A stretch of 10,118 nt of DNA from an uncultured Nostocoides sp. (GTDB lineage: Bacteria; Actinomycetota; Actinomycetes; Actinomycetales; Dermatophilaceae), in the NCBI GenBank assembly GCA_936931335.1, contig CAKZIH010000104.1, positions 1 to 10,118 on the forward strand, read 5' to 3'. Shown piece after piece: positions 1 through 7,172 of the stretch. The first letter of the stretch is position 1; each line of letters starts with the position of its first letter. A program made the position numbers and the translations under genes. The notes under the pieces were generated by a model. It searched no databases, had not been told where the DNA came from, and saw only the letters and a list, made by a program, of their open reading frames with translations.

Positions 1-31
1 GATAGGGAGCCGCTGGGCGGTTCGGTTTTGG

Positions 32-48
32 CGGCACTTTCGGTGCCG
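32..48. other. Small hairpin upstream of the first beta-helix gene
   Basis: CGGCAC (32-37) pairs with GTGCCG (43-48) around TTTCG. It lies 34 nt before the ATG at 83. It could be a leader hairpin or the terminator of a gene beyond the left edge; the window is too short on this side to decide. Confidence 0.3.
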
Positions 49-82
49 GCGCTCCCCCTGTCCAGAACGAAGGAAGAACCTC

Positions 83-1369
83 ATGCACGCTCCACGGATC
101 ACCACCGCGGCGGCCCTGGCCGGGCTTGTCGCCGCGGGCGGCGCCAGCGCGGCCGATGCGGCCGCAGCCACCATCCATGTCGCGGTCAATGGCAGCGACT
201 CGGCCGCCGGCAGCGCCGGTGCGCCGCTGAAGACCATCCAGGCCGCGATCGACCGGGCCAAGCCCGGCACCACCATCCGCGTCCACAAGGGGACCTACTC
301 CGGGGAACTGACCATCCGCACCTCGGGCGCTCCGGGAGCCCCGATCACGGTGACCAACGCCGGGGATGGCCCGGTCACGGTCACCTCCCAGCAGCCCGTC
401 GAGAGCTGCGGGAGCCGCAAGCCGTCCGCTCACCGGACGATCTCCATACCGGCCGGGGCCGACTACTGGACCTTCTCCGGACTCAACCTGGTGCATGGTG
501 CCTTCATCGCGGGCAAGGGATCGGGGCGCACCTACTCCTGGCACGCGGGCTTGGCCAAGCGCGGGGTATGGGAGCCGCGGCGCAAGGTGCCCGGTATGGC
601 GAAGAACGACCCCGCCGGGGCGCGCCAGGCCATCCCCTATCTGGAAAAGACGCTGGGGGCGGACCTGGACCCGGCCGACCACATCGAGTTCATCGACAAC
701 ACGATGACCGGGCGGGGCGTCTATGCGACGCTCGCCGGCTACGGGGTCTTCCGCGGCAACACCGTCAAGGACGTGCTGTGCGGCACCGGACCGGGGCTGT
801 GGGTGATGAACTTCAGCCACTTCTGGGAGGTGAGCGGCAACGACATCTCCGACATCGCCCCATCCACCGCGGCGCACTTCATGCAGGAGGGCATCCGATT
901 CGGGACCGCGGCCAGCTACAACACGATCACCAACAATCGGGTGCACGACCTACGCGGTGACGGTCGCGCTTTCAACACCGATGTGGACGCCAGCTGGAAC
1001 CTCTTCGCCAACAACACCGCCACCAATGTCGCCTTCGGCTACAACGACCAGATGAGCGGCTGGGGCAATGTCTGGAAGAACAACTCGGTGAGTGGCTACC
1101 GGACCTATGGCTTCGGTTTCCGGATGAAGGACAGCGTGCTGACGCGGCCGTCCAAGAACAGCAGCACCAATATGGCCGTGGTCACCGGCAACCGCACCGC
1201 CCGCCCAATCGGCGGCGACGCCCGGGCCCTCGGGGTCGGCGCGGCGATGAACAGCCGGTTTGCCGATAACGTCTTCCCGAGCATCTTCATCAGCGACAAC
1301 GCGCTGCGCTACTGGGGCGCCGAGGGCAACACCTGGAACGGCTCGCCCCGCCCCCCAGCCAGCAACTGA
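83..1369 (+). CDS. Secreted right-handed parallel beta-helix protein
   Basis: The product is 428 aa. Residues 1 to about 23 form a Sec-type signal peptide with one arginine, an Ala/Gly/Leu/Val core and an ASA-A cleavage site. The mature N-terminus (about 31-90) has the pattern IHVAVNGSDS, then PLKTIQAAID, PGTTIRVHKGTY and a SG..GAPI turn. That pattern opens many extracellular beta-helix proteins, including PL9-type pectate lyases and DUF1565-like proteins. Asn-rich short strands typical of PbH1 coils run from about 200 to 420. I see no recognisable lyase catalytic set, so an enzyme call would be a guess; binding or scaffolding is equally possible. Two cysteines (109, 233) are shared with the convergent paralogue at 1489-2814 and may form a disulfide. 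The start is supported by AAGGAAG at 70-76. It ends just before a large palindromic terminator-like element. The fold is fairly sure, the function unknown. Confidence 0.88.
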   Translation: MHAPRITTAAALAGLVAAGGASAADAAAATIHVAVNGSDSAAGSAGAPLKTIQAAIDRAKPGTTIRVHKGTYSGELTIRTSGAPGAPITVTNAGDGPVTVTSQQPVESCGSRKPSAHRTISIPAGADYWTFSGLNLVHGAFIAGKGSGRTYSWHAGLAKRGVWEPRRKVPGMAKNDPAGARQAIPYLEKTLGADLDPADHIEFIDNTMTGRGVYATLAGYGVFRGNTVKDVLCGTGPGLWVMNFSHFWEVSGNDISDIAPSTAAHFMQEGIRFGTAASYNTITNNRVHDLRGDGRAFNTDVDASWNLFANNTATNVAFGYNDQMSGWGNVWKNNSVSGYRTYGFGFRMKDSVLTRPSKNSSTNMAVVTGNRTARPIGGDARALGVGAAMNSRFADNVFPSIFISDNALRYWGAEGNTWNGSPRPPASN

Positions 1370-1381
1370 CGCCTGACTGGA

Positions 1382-1467
1382 ACTTTCCCGCCCAGTGCCA
1401 CTTCCTTCACCTTTGGGAGAGAAATGTTCTCTCCCAAAGTGGACAAAGTGGCACTGGGCGGGAAAGT
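1382..1467. terminator. Nested 86-nt palindrome between convergent genes, likely bidirectional terminator
   Basis: The outer stem is 22 bp and perfect (1382-1403 with 1446-1467). An internal loop of 7 nt (1404-1410) and 6 nt (1440-1445) follows, then an inner 13-bp perfect stem (CTTTGGGAGAGAA at 1411-1423 with 1427-1439) closed by a 3-nt loop. It begins 13 nt after the stop of the (+) gene and ends 21 nt before the stop of the (-) gene, as expected for a shared terminator. There is no T-tract on either side, which is common in actinobacteria. The length and near symmetry are unusual, and a palindromic mobile or repeated element is an alternative. Confidence 0.75.
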
Positions 1468-1488
1468 ACACAGCCGCCGGTATGCCGG

Positions 1489-2814
1489 TCAGCAGCCGGC
1501 GGTGGAGACCGGGGGAGTGGTGCTGGGCAGGGCCGAGGAGCCGTTCCAGGTGTTGTTCTTTGCGGTCCAGTAGGTCTGCAGGTTCTTGCTCAACCAGAGC
1601 AACGGGAAGTCGTTGCTGACGAAGGTGCCATTCTGCATACCGCCCACGCCGAGGGCCCGGGCGTTGCCGACCGGGTTGCGGGTGACATTGCAGCGGACCA
1701 CGGACTTGTTGGAGCTGCTCGCATACGAGGGCTGGGTGAGCTTGGCGTCCATCAAGCGGAACCCGAACCCATAGGTCCGGTAGCCGTCAACGAGGTTGTA
1801 CTCCCAACGGTTGCCCCAGCCGGACATCTGGTCGTTGTAACCGATGGCGACATTGCGCACCGTGTTGTGGTGGATGTAGTTCCAGCTGCCGTCGACGTCG
1901 GTGTTGATACCGCGCCCATCGCCGGGCAGATCGTGGACCAGGTTGCCGGTGACCTCGTTGAAGTCGGCGGCCGAGCCGAGCCGGATGCCTTCCTGCATGA
2001 AATGCGCGGCGGTGGAGATGGCGATATCGGAGACGTCATTGCCGGTGATATCCCAGTTGTTGGAGAAGGTCATCAGCCAGATGCCGGGGCCGATGCCGCA
2101 CGGGATCTGCGAGATGGTGTTGTCGGCGATCACGCCGTCACTGGTCAGCGTGCCGTAGATGCCGCGCCCGGTCAGGGTGTTGTTGATGATCTTGATGCCC
2201 TGAGCGGCGTCCATGTCGGCGGCACCCGTGACATTGCGCAGGTGGTTGATGACCACGTCGGTGGGGGCGGGCACCCCGGTCCCGTGGCCGGGGACGGCGC
2301 GGCGGGTGGCGTAGTTGTTGGCTTTGACGAGATTCGTCAGCCAGGTGTATGCCGAGTTGGACTTCTTGCCGCTGATCCAGATCCCGTTGTGAATGCGCAG
2401 ATTGTCGATCTGCCAGTGGTCACTGCCATTGGCCACCGTGATGGTCCGGTCCGGCGCCGGCTGGCTGTTAGAGCAAGTCTGCGGGCGCGAGGCGTAGGTC
2501 AGCTGCACGTCCGCGCCGTCGGCGCTGGTCAGACGAATGGGGGCGTCGGCGGTGCCGGAACGGTTGATCTTGATATTGCCGGTATAGGTGCCGGCCATGA
2601 TGCGAATGGTGGTGCCGGGAGTGGCCTTGTTGACGGCGGCCTGCACGGTCCGCAGCGGCGCGGCGGCGGTGCCCGGTGCGGTGTCCGAGCCGGTGGTGGC
2701 GACATACAACTCGAGGCCGTCGGCGGCCTGGGCCGCGGACGTGGGCAGGGCGAGAAGGGCCGTTGTCACGACAAGCATGGACACGCCCGCGAGAGCGCGG
2801 ATGGCGGGGGACAT
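1489..2814 (-). CDS. Secreted right-handed parallel beta-helix protein (paralogue)
   Basis: The product is 441 aa when started at 2814, where GGAG (2821-2824) sits 6 nt upstream and a clean signal peptide begins (MSPAIRALAG, Leu/Val/Thr core, AQA-A cleavage near residue 30). The frame is open to 3081, but the extra 89 residues are Arg/Pro-rich, precede the signal peptide and run across the predicted promoter, so I reject them. The mature start (LELYVATTGSD, then PLRTVQAAVN and PGTTIRIMAGTY) is the same beta-helix opening as in the gene at 83-1369. The core at about 258-353 is nearly identical to it: DIAxSTAAHFMQEGIR, NTDVDxSWN, GYNDQMSGWGN and GYRTYGFGFR. It has four cysteines (114, 239, 375, 441). 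The first two match the paralogue; 375 and the C-terminal residue 441 are extra. It probably has its own promoter at 2936-2964. Catalytic activity is not demonstrable from sequence. Confidence 0.88.
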   Translation of the reverse strand: MSPAIRALAGVSMLVVTTALLALPTSAAQAADGLELYVATTGSDTAPGTAAAPLRTVQAAVNKATPGTTIRIMAGTYTGNIKINRSGTADAPIRLTSADGADVQLTYASRPQTCSNSQPAPDRTITVANGSDHWQIDNLRIHNGIWISGKKSNSAYTWLTNLVKANNYATRRAVPGHGTGVPAPTDVVINHLRNVTGAADMDAAQGIKIINNTLTGRGIYGTLTSDGVIADNTISQIPCGIGPGIWLMTFSNNWDITGNDVSDIAISTAAHFMQEGIRLGSAADFNEVTGNLVHDLPGDGRGINTDVDGSWNYIHHNTVRNVAIGYNDQMSGWGNRWEYNLVDGYRTYGFGFRLMDAKLTQPSYASSSNKSVVRCNVTRNPVGNARALGVGGMQNGTFVSNDFPLLWLSKNLQTYWTAKNNTWNGSSALPSTTPPVSTAGC

Positions 2815-2935
2815 GGCAATCTCCGGTGGGTGTGGCGGCGGGGGGATGAGCGTCGGACGATGGGGGGCTGTCGACGAATTGGCCATGGCCACGAGTGCCG
2901 CGATGGGTCGTATCCAGGACTGGCCAACCGCGGCA

Positions 2936-2964
2936 ACCATAGGGTGGGGGGCCCAAGCCCGCAA
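2936..2964 (-). promoter_or_regulatory. Predicted sigma70-type promoter of the minus-strand beta-helix gene
   Basis: On the minus strand, TTGCGG (2964-2959) is separated by exactly 17 nt from TATGGT (2941-2936), which fits the actinobacterial TAnnnT -10 form. The predicted start of transcription is near 2929, giving an untranslated leader of about 115 nt before the ATG at 2814. The call rests on motif spacing only. Confidence 0.45.
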
Positions 2965-2965
2965 T

Positions 2966-2980
2966 AGATTCCGAAAATCT
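2966..2980. promoter_or_regulatory. Possible operator: inverted repeat abutting the -35 box
   Basis: AGATT-CCGAA-AATCT is a 5-bp inverted repeat with a 5-bp spacer. It begins 1 bp beyond the predicted -35 box of the beta-helix gene. It is AT-rich in otherwise GC-rich DNA and correctly placed for a regulator, but the arms are short enough to arise by chance. Confidence 0.25.
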
Positions 2981-3119
2981 CTACCGCCCCCACGCGGGCG
3001 ACCGAGCCGTCGCCGGAATGTCGTGCGTACGGACGCATGGCATACCGCGGCTAACCGAGCCGCAAAGGTGAGCGAACTCACAGGGTCCCACGCTGTTCCA
3101 GATCTCCGCGAGACGCCAA

Positions 3120-3148
3120 GCCCGGCCGGAGAATCTCTCCGGCCGGGC
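3120..3148 (-). terminator. Rho-independent-like hairpin after the type-A gene
   Basis: There is a perfect 13-bp GC-rich stem (GCCCGGCCGGAGA at 3120-3132 with 3136-3148) and a 3-nt loop. It lies 63 nt downstream of the stop of the gene at 3212-5038. No T-tract follows. It separates that gene from the minus-strand beta-helix gene, so the two are probably not one operon. Confidence 0.7.
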
Positions 3149-3211
3149 CTGGTGGACGACTGTCGGTCAGGGACCGGCGGTCAGGTCCAGTCGCTCAACT
3201 GCTGACGCGAC

Positions 3212-5038
3212 TCAGCGGGTGCCGAGCTTGAACACCGAAACGCGCTCGTTGCCCTCCTCGGCGACATACAGCTTGCCGCCCTGGATGGTCAGCTGCGCCG
3301 GCTGGTCGAGCTTGCCGTTGGCGCTGCCGCGGCCACCGAACTTGGTGACGAAGGCACCGGACTTGGTCCAGACCTTGATGGAGTGGACCGGAACGTCCGC
3401 GACATAGACGCGCTCATTGTCAGCCGCGATGCCGAAGGGGGTCTTCAGCTGGCTGTCGCCGGTACCACGGGGGATATTGAGCTTGCCGAGCAGGGCACCA
3501 TTGGCGCTCCAGTGGGTGACCTGCGCCTTGGCGCTGTCGGCAACCCAGATGCTCTGGTCCTTGGGGTCGACCGCGATGCCCTTGGGGTAGGAGAACTGGG
3601 TCCCGCTGCCGAAGGTGCGGATGAAGCCCCCGCTGGAGTTGAGCACCTGGATGCGCTTGTTGTTGGAGTCGGCGACATAGATCGTCCCGTTCGCCGAGAC
3701 CGCGACGCCCTGCGGGTTGCGGAACTTGCCGTTGGTGGCGCCCGACTCGCCGGAGGCCCACTTGTAGGTGCCGTCCTTGGTGTAGGAGACGATGCGCCCG
3801 TTGTCGGTGTCGGTGATGATCCAGTCGTTGTTGACCGGGTTGCTGGCCAGGGTGCGGGCGTAGTTGAACTCGTACGGCCCGCGACCGCGGCGGCCCCACT
3901 CCTTGATGACCGCGCCGGCCGGGGTGAAGGTCTGGATCCGCCAGTTGTAGGTGTCGGAGACCGCGACCGTACCGTCCTTGGCCACTCCCACACCGCGGGG
4001 GGCGTTGAAGCCGCCCAGCGGGGGTTCCTTGGCCGGGCTGGGGTAGGCCGCCTGGAAAGCGCCGTTGGCGCTGAACTTCTGCATGCGGAAGTTCGGCATA
4101 TCGCCGACCCAGAGGTTGCCGGCGTTGTCCACGGTCGCCTCCCGGCCACCGTCGGCGAACTGACCCGGGCCGAAGCCCTCCGAACCCCACTTCGAGATGA
4201 ACTTGCCCTGCAGGTCGAACTTGGAGATCTTGTTGCCCTCGCCGTCGACGACGTAGAGCCAGCCCTTGGCCTTGTTGATGGCGATGCCGCGCATGTCACC
4301 AGCGAACTGGCCCGGGCCGGAGCCCCTCGAGCCGAACTTGCGCAGGAAGTTGCCGTTCTTGTCGAAGACCGAGATCCGGTGGTTGCCGGAGTCCACGACA
4401 TAGAGGTTGTCCTGGGCGTCCAGCGCCATACCGTGCGGGCTGCGCAGTTGGCCGTTGGACGAACCCTGGCCACCGATGGTCTTGATCTCCGCACCATTGG
4501 AGTTGGAGATCACAACATTGTTGTCCCAGGTGTCGGCCACATAGACGGTGCCCGTGGAGCCCACCACGACGCGGCTGGGGTAGAGGAACTTGCCGACGCC
4601 GGTGCCGTGGCCACCCCAGGTGCGCAGGAACTTGCCGGCGGCGGAGTACACATCGATCGTGTAGCGGTCGGTGTCGGCCATGTAGATGTCGCCATTGCGC
4701 GGGTCCACACCGAGGCCGTATGGCGTGTAGTACTGGGTGGCGCCATTGCCGCTGTTGTTGATCAGGGTCCCGAGCAGCTGCCCGCTGGGGCTGTAGCGCT
4801 GGACGCGGTAGTTCCAGTAGTCGCCGACAAGGATGCTGCCGTCCTTGGCGGTGGCCATTCCCCAGGCATAGAGCTCGGCGTGGCCATGCTTGCCGATGGT
4901 CTTCTCAAAGACGGGCGAGACGCCCGCAGCAGCGGTGGAATCGGCAGCCGAGCCCGGCCCGGCGGTGGCGGCGAGCATGGCTGTCGCCGAGGTGGCCGCC
5001 ACGGCCAGGCGCGCGAGCGCGCGGGTGGAAGTGCTCAT
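3212..5038 (-). CDS. Secreted 12-blade NHL-repeat propeller, type A, Sec signal
   Basis: The product is 608 aa. The ATG at 5038 is chosen because GGGGGAG lies 8 nt upstream and a Sec-type signal peptide starts there (MSTSTRALARLAVAA, cleavage near GSA-A at about 31). The frame extends to 5203, but that stretch has no signal-like character. The mature chain has twelve NHL signatures of the form (I/V/L)YVxDxxNxRIxxF. Their acidic residues are near 73, 122, 169, 216, 265, 313, 362, 410, 457, 501, 548 and 594. Loops are Gly-rich with PGQF motifs. Twelve blades fit two six-bladed propellers, and a Pro-rich stretch at about 333-343 lies between blades 6 and 7. I see no cysteine and no membrane or wall anchor; the chain stops just after the last blade (VFKLGTR). 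It is the closest relative of the protein at 7172-8992. NHL propellers usually bind proteins, carbohydrate or RNA; outside the cell, scaffolding or glycan binding is most plausible, but this is inference. Confidence 0.9.
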   Translation of the reverse strand: MSTSTRALARLAVAATSATAMLAATAGPGSAADSTAAAGVSPVFEKTIGKHGHAELYAWGMATAKDGSILVGDYWNYRVQRYSPSGQLLGTLINNSGNGATQYYTPYGLGVDPRNGDIYMADTDRYTIDVYSAAGKFLRTWGGHGTGVGKFLYPSRVVVGSTGTVYVADTWDNNVVISNSNGAEIKTIGGQGSSNGQLRSPHGMALDAQDNLYVVDSGNHRISVFDKNGNFLRKFGSRGSGPGQFAGDMRGIAINKAKGWLYVVDGEGNKISKFDLQGKFISKWGSEGFGPGQFADGGREATVDNAGNLWVGDMPNFRMQKFSANGAFQAAYPSPAKEPPLGGFNAPRGVGVAKDGTVAVSDTYNWRIQTFTPAGAVIKEWGRRGRGPYEFNYARTLASNPVNNDWIITDTDNGRIVSYTKDGTYKWASGESGATNGKFRNPQGVAVSANGTIYVADSNNKRIQVLNSSGGFIRTFGSGTQFSYPKGIAVDPKDQSIWVADSAKAQVTHWSANGALLGKLNIPRGTGDSQLKTPFGIAADNERVYVADVPVHSIKVWTKSGAFVTKFGGRGSANGKLDQPAQLTIQGGKLYVAEEGNERVSVFKLGTR

Positions 5039-5112
5039 ACGTGGATCTCCCCCGGATGGGTGGTTGGGAACGAGGGTCGTCGCGAGGTCGGGACCTGGCG
5101 GCCGACCCCCGC

Positions 5113-5118
5113 ATGGTA
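5113..5118 (-). promoter_or_regulatory. Candidate -10 box for type-A gene, copy 1
   Basis: On the minus strand this reads TACCAT (TAnnnT form), 74 nt upstream of the ATG at 5038. The second divergent region has the same hexamer at 9041-9046 upstream of the other type-A gene. No good -35 box lies at 17-18 nt in either copy, so support is weak. Confidence 0.22.
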
Positions 5119-5197
5119 TCGGCGACGAGGGACAATGGCGATCCCGTGTTTTGGATTGGCGGCGGCCGGTGGCGTCTAAACTCCCTCGCGGGCGCCC

Positions 5198-5211
5198 GAT
5201 CATGGCGCCAA
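5198..5211 (+). promoter_or_regulatory. Conserved upstream element of type-B NHL gene, copy 1
   Basis: GATCATGGCGCCAA ends 28 nt before the ATG at 5240. It contains the perfect palindrome TGGCGCCA. The same word, with one difference (GATCCTGGCGCCAA), sits at 9184-9197, 31 nt before the second type-B gene, although the surrounding intergenic DNA has largely diverged. A GGATTGGC word lies upstream at 5153-5160; its counterpart is GGATTGCC at 9143-9150. The role may be an operator, transcription start region or leader element; it could also be a remnant of common descent. Confidence 0.4.
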
Positions 5212-5239
5212 CCCGGGGATCATTCGAGGGGAAACACCC

Positions 5240-7024
5240 ATGTCACGCACGTCTTCCATGTCGCTCGCCATCGCCTTGAGCGCCGGGGTCGGGGCCATCG
5301 CCGGCGTGCCCGCCGCGGGCGCTGCCGCGCCGCTGCCGGCGCCCACCGTCCTGGGCGGGCCCGGCCACGCCATCGTCTATCCCTCCGGTGCGGAGGTGGC
5401 TCCCGATGGCACACTCATCGTTGCCGACACCGGCAACGACTCGGTGGCCAAGTTCACCGCCGCCGGCAAGCTGGTGTGGCGGGTCGCCGCCGGCGTGGGC
5501 GCGGGTGACGAGGCGGAGAATGCTCGCGATATCGCTGTGGACGACGCCGGTTTCATCTATGTCGCCGACGCCGCCGAGTTCCGGATCATCAAGCTGGACC
5601 CGGTCGACGGGCACACCATCAAGACCTTCAATGGCCCCTCCGGTGACCGCCTCGGCAGCCCCATCGGCATCACCGCCAAGAAGGGCAAGATCTACGTCTC
5701 CGACGGCGCCAAGCGCAAGGTCCGCATCTTCGACGCCGAGGGCACCCAGCTCTCCACGATCTCCGCGAGCGGCGCCTGCGATCTGTCCGCGGTCCGCGAC
5801 GCCGATGCCGACCTCGCCGGCAACGTCTATGTGGCGAACTACAAGAACAACAACATCGTCAAGTTCTCCCCGACCGGGGTCTGCTTGAGCAGCTGGGGTA
5901 GCCAAGGCACCGCCAACGGCCAGTTCAAGAACCCGTATGGCGTGCGCCTGGCCAAGGACCCCAAGTGGGGCGAGGTCGTCTACGTCGCCGACTCCAACAA
6001 CAACCGCGTGCAGGTCTTCACCAAGACCGGGGTCTGGAAGACTACCATCGGCAAGACCGGCGCCTACAACGAGCCGGGCACCTTCACCACCATGCGCCGG
6101 GTGGCCGTGGCCAAGGACGGCGACGTCTGGGGTGCGGACCTGTGGGGCTGGCGCCTGGTGCGCTTCAACCGGACCGCCACCGGCTACGCCTACGCGCAGA
6201 CGATCGGCGGCCAGCGTCCGCCGGCGACCGCAACCGCCGTGTTCAACGAGCCGCGCGCGGTGGCCATCGGCACCGACGGCAACCTCAACATCATGGACAC
6301 CGTCAACCAGCGGGTGGTCCGGATGACCCCGGCCGGCCAGGTGCTCGACACCTGCGGTCAGCGCGACTACCGCCCGACCTCGGTCAACTGGCCGCGGGGT
6401 GTGGCGATCGACCCGGTGACCGGTGACCGCTGGATCGCCGACACCAAGCAGTCGCGGCTGCAGATCTTCCCGGTCACGTGCGGGGCGCAGACCATCCGGC
6501 TGGGCAATGTCGGCACCGACGTCGGCCAGTTCGAGTGGCCCTTCGCCATTGCCATCCGGGCCAGCGACCGCCTCGCCTTCGTCGCGGACAGCTGGAACAA
6601 CCGCGTCACCGTATGGGATGTGGCCACCCGCAAGCCGCTGGCTGCCTATGCCGGCACCTTCAAGTCCCCGCGGGCAATCTCCGTCGACCCGACCACGGGT
6701 CGCCTGCTGGTCGCCGATTCCGGCAATGGCCAGATCGTGGTGCTCGACTACACCAAGTCCGGCGGCTTCACCGAGGTGGAGACCATCAAGCCCACCGGGC
6801 TGAGCATGCCCGAGGGGGTTGCCCGGGACAACGCCGGCAACTACTGGGTGGGGGACACCAACAACAACCGCGTCATGGTACTGGCCGCTGACGGTTCGGT
6901 GGTGGAGACCATCACCAGCGCCGCCGGCCAGAACCTCAGCAAGCCGACCTCGATCACCGTGGACGGCACCAAGGTCTATGTCTCGGACACCAATAACGAC
7001 CGGGTGCTGGCCTACCAGTCCTAA
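5240..7024 (+). CDS. Secreted 12-blade NHL-repeat propeller, type B, Sec signal
   Basis: The product is 594 aa. GAGGGG (5226-5231) sits 8 nt before the ATG. The signal peptide (MSRTSSMSLAIALSAG, Ala-rich h-region, AGA-A type cleavage near 28-30) has no twin arginine. Twelve NHL strand signatures follow, with acidic or Asn anchors near 63, 110, 155, 200, 251, 300, 353, 401, 450, 493, 539 and 583, for example VYVADSNNNRVQVF and AFVADSWNNRVTVW. Four cysteines (180, 215, 372, 414) flank blades 4 and 8 and look like two intrablade disulfide clasps. The start of the mature chain (GGPGHAIVYPSG) is shared with the partial paralogue at 9229 and resembles the type-A start. It is transcribed divergently from the type-A gene at 3212-5038 across 201 bp. 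There is no sortase signal or membrane anchor. Some eukaryotic NHL propellers are amidating lyases, but the arrangement here gives no support for that activity. Confidence 0.9.
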   Translation: MSRTSSMSLAIALSAGVGAIAGVPAAGAAAPLPAPTVLGGPGHAIVYPSGAEVAPDGTLIVADTGNDSVAKFTAAGKLVWRVAAGVGAGDEAENARDIAVDDAGFIYVADAAEFRIIKLDPVDGHTIKTFNGPSGDRLGSPIGITAKKGKIYVSDGAKRKVRIFDAEGTQLSTISASGACDLSAVRDADADLAGNVYVANYKNNNIVKFSPTGVCLSSWGSQGTANGQFKNPYGVRLAKDPKWGEVVYVADSNNNRVQVFTKTGVWKTTIGKTGAYNEPGTFTTMRRVAVAKDGDVWGADLWGWRLVRFNRTATGYAYAQTIGGQRPPATATAVFNEPRAVAIGTDGNLNIMDTVNQRVVRMTPAGQVLDTCGQRDYRPTSVNWPRGVAIDPVTGDRWIADTKQSRLQIFPVTCGAQTIRLGNVGTDVGQFEWPFAIAIRASDRLAFVADSWNNRVTVWDVATRKPLAAYAGTFKSPRAISVDPTTGRLLVADSGNGQIVVLDYTKSGGFTEVETIKPTGLSMPEGVARDNAGNYWVGDTNNNRVMVLAADGSVVETITSAAGQNLSKPTSITVDGTKVYVSDTNNDRVLAYQS

Positions 7025-7063
7025 GAGCCCGCCGGCTCTCGGCCAGGAGAGCGGTGAGATAGC

Positions 7064-7106
7064 GCGAGCGCCGGCGCCCGGGTCAGTCCCGGGCACCGGC
7101 GCTCGC
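7064..7106. terminator. Bidirectional terminator between convergent NHL genes
   Basis: The long GC stem GCGAGCGCCGG (7064-7074) pairs with 7096-7106. After one C/A mismatch, GCCCGGG (7076-7082) pairs with 7088-7094, closing a 5-nt loop. It lies 39 nt after the (+) stop and 65 nt after the (-) stop, and could serve both genes. A smaller hairpin, GAGCC-n4-GGCTC at 7025-7038, directly follows the (+) stop. Confidence 0.72.
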
Positions 7107-7146
7107 TCATTCGTGGCTCAACCGGTATGACGAGTCAGCCGGTCAA

Positions 7147-7172
7147 CTCCGAGGCGTTAGCTCCGAGGCGTT
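7147..7172. repeat. 12-bp direct repeat at the end of the type-A gene
   Basis: CTCCGAGGCGTT occurs at 7147-7158 and 7161-7172, separated by 2 bp. The second copy overlaps the first base of the TGA stop of the minus-strand gene. It looks like a local slippage duplication in the 3' untranslated region. Confidence 0.5.

Larger units (their letters stand above)
2815..3211. other. 397-bp intergenic region without a gene
   Basis: From right to left this holds the hairpin that ends the type-A NHL gene (3120-3148), a small TGCGT-n4-ACGCA inverted repeat (3024-3037), the candidate operator and promoter (2936-2980), and a leader of about 115 nt for the beta-helix gene. Open frames across it on both strands have Arg/Pro-rich compositions and no credible start, and I see no small gene. 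Confidence 0.6.

Noticed and set aside
28..960. 310-codon + strand frame overlapping the first beta-helix gene
   Set aside because: Its product is Arg/Gly/His-rich with no domain, in another frame of a gene with a clear signal peptide and fold.
83..1369. Assignment as a pectate lyase (PL9) or alginate epimerase
   Set aside because: The N-terminal beta-helix opening is shared by many families. I cannot find the expected catalytic motifs, so only the fold is named.
1867..2967. 366-codon open frame on the + strand over the beta-helix gene, and a 173-codon one at 950-1471 (-) over the other beta-helix gene
   Set aside because: Both have low-complexity Val/Gly/Asp composition and sit opposite a well-supported secreted protein. 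The second crosses the palindrome.
2815..3081. 89-residue N-terminal extension of the minus-strand beta-helix protein
   Set aside because: It would bury the signal peptide inside the protein and run over the predicted promoter. The ATG at 2814 has a good ribosome-binding site.
3383..5179. Very long open frame (598 codons) antisense to the type-A NHL gene; similar ones at 5243-7096 (-) and 7127-8884 (+) over the other NHL genes
   Set aside because: The translations are Val/Gly/Asp-rich echoes of the NHL strands (VGVGD patterns come from reading YVADxx codons backwards). They lack signal peptides and good ribosome sites. They arise from G/C-rich third positions and repeated codons.
5151..5182. 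Sigma70 promoter for the type-B gene (TTGGAT or TTGGCG with TAAACT at 5177-5182)
   Set aside because: Spacers of 20 and 15 nt do not fit, and the -10 is not kept upstream of the paralogue at 9229.
5039..5203. 55-residue N-terminal extension of the type-A NHL protein
   Set aside because: It has Arg/Pro-rich composition with no signal character. The ATG at 5038 has GGGGGAG 8 nt upstream and starts a signal peptide.
5240..7024. Assignment as a peptidyl-amidating lyase or SMP-30-like enzyme
   Set aside because: Only the generic NHL blade pattern is visible. No family-specific catalytic or metal residues can be identified by eye.
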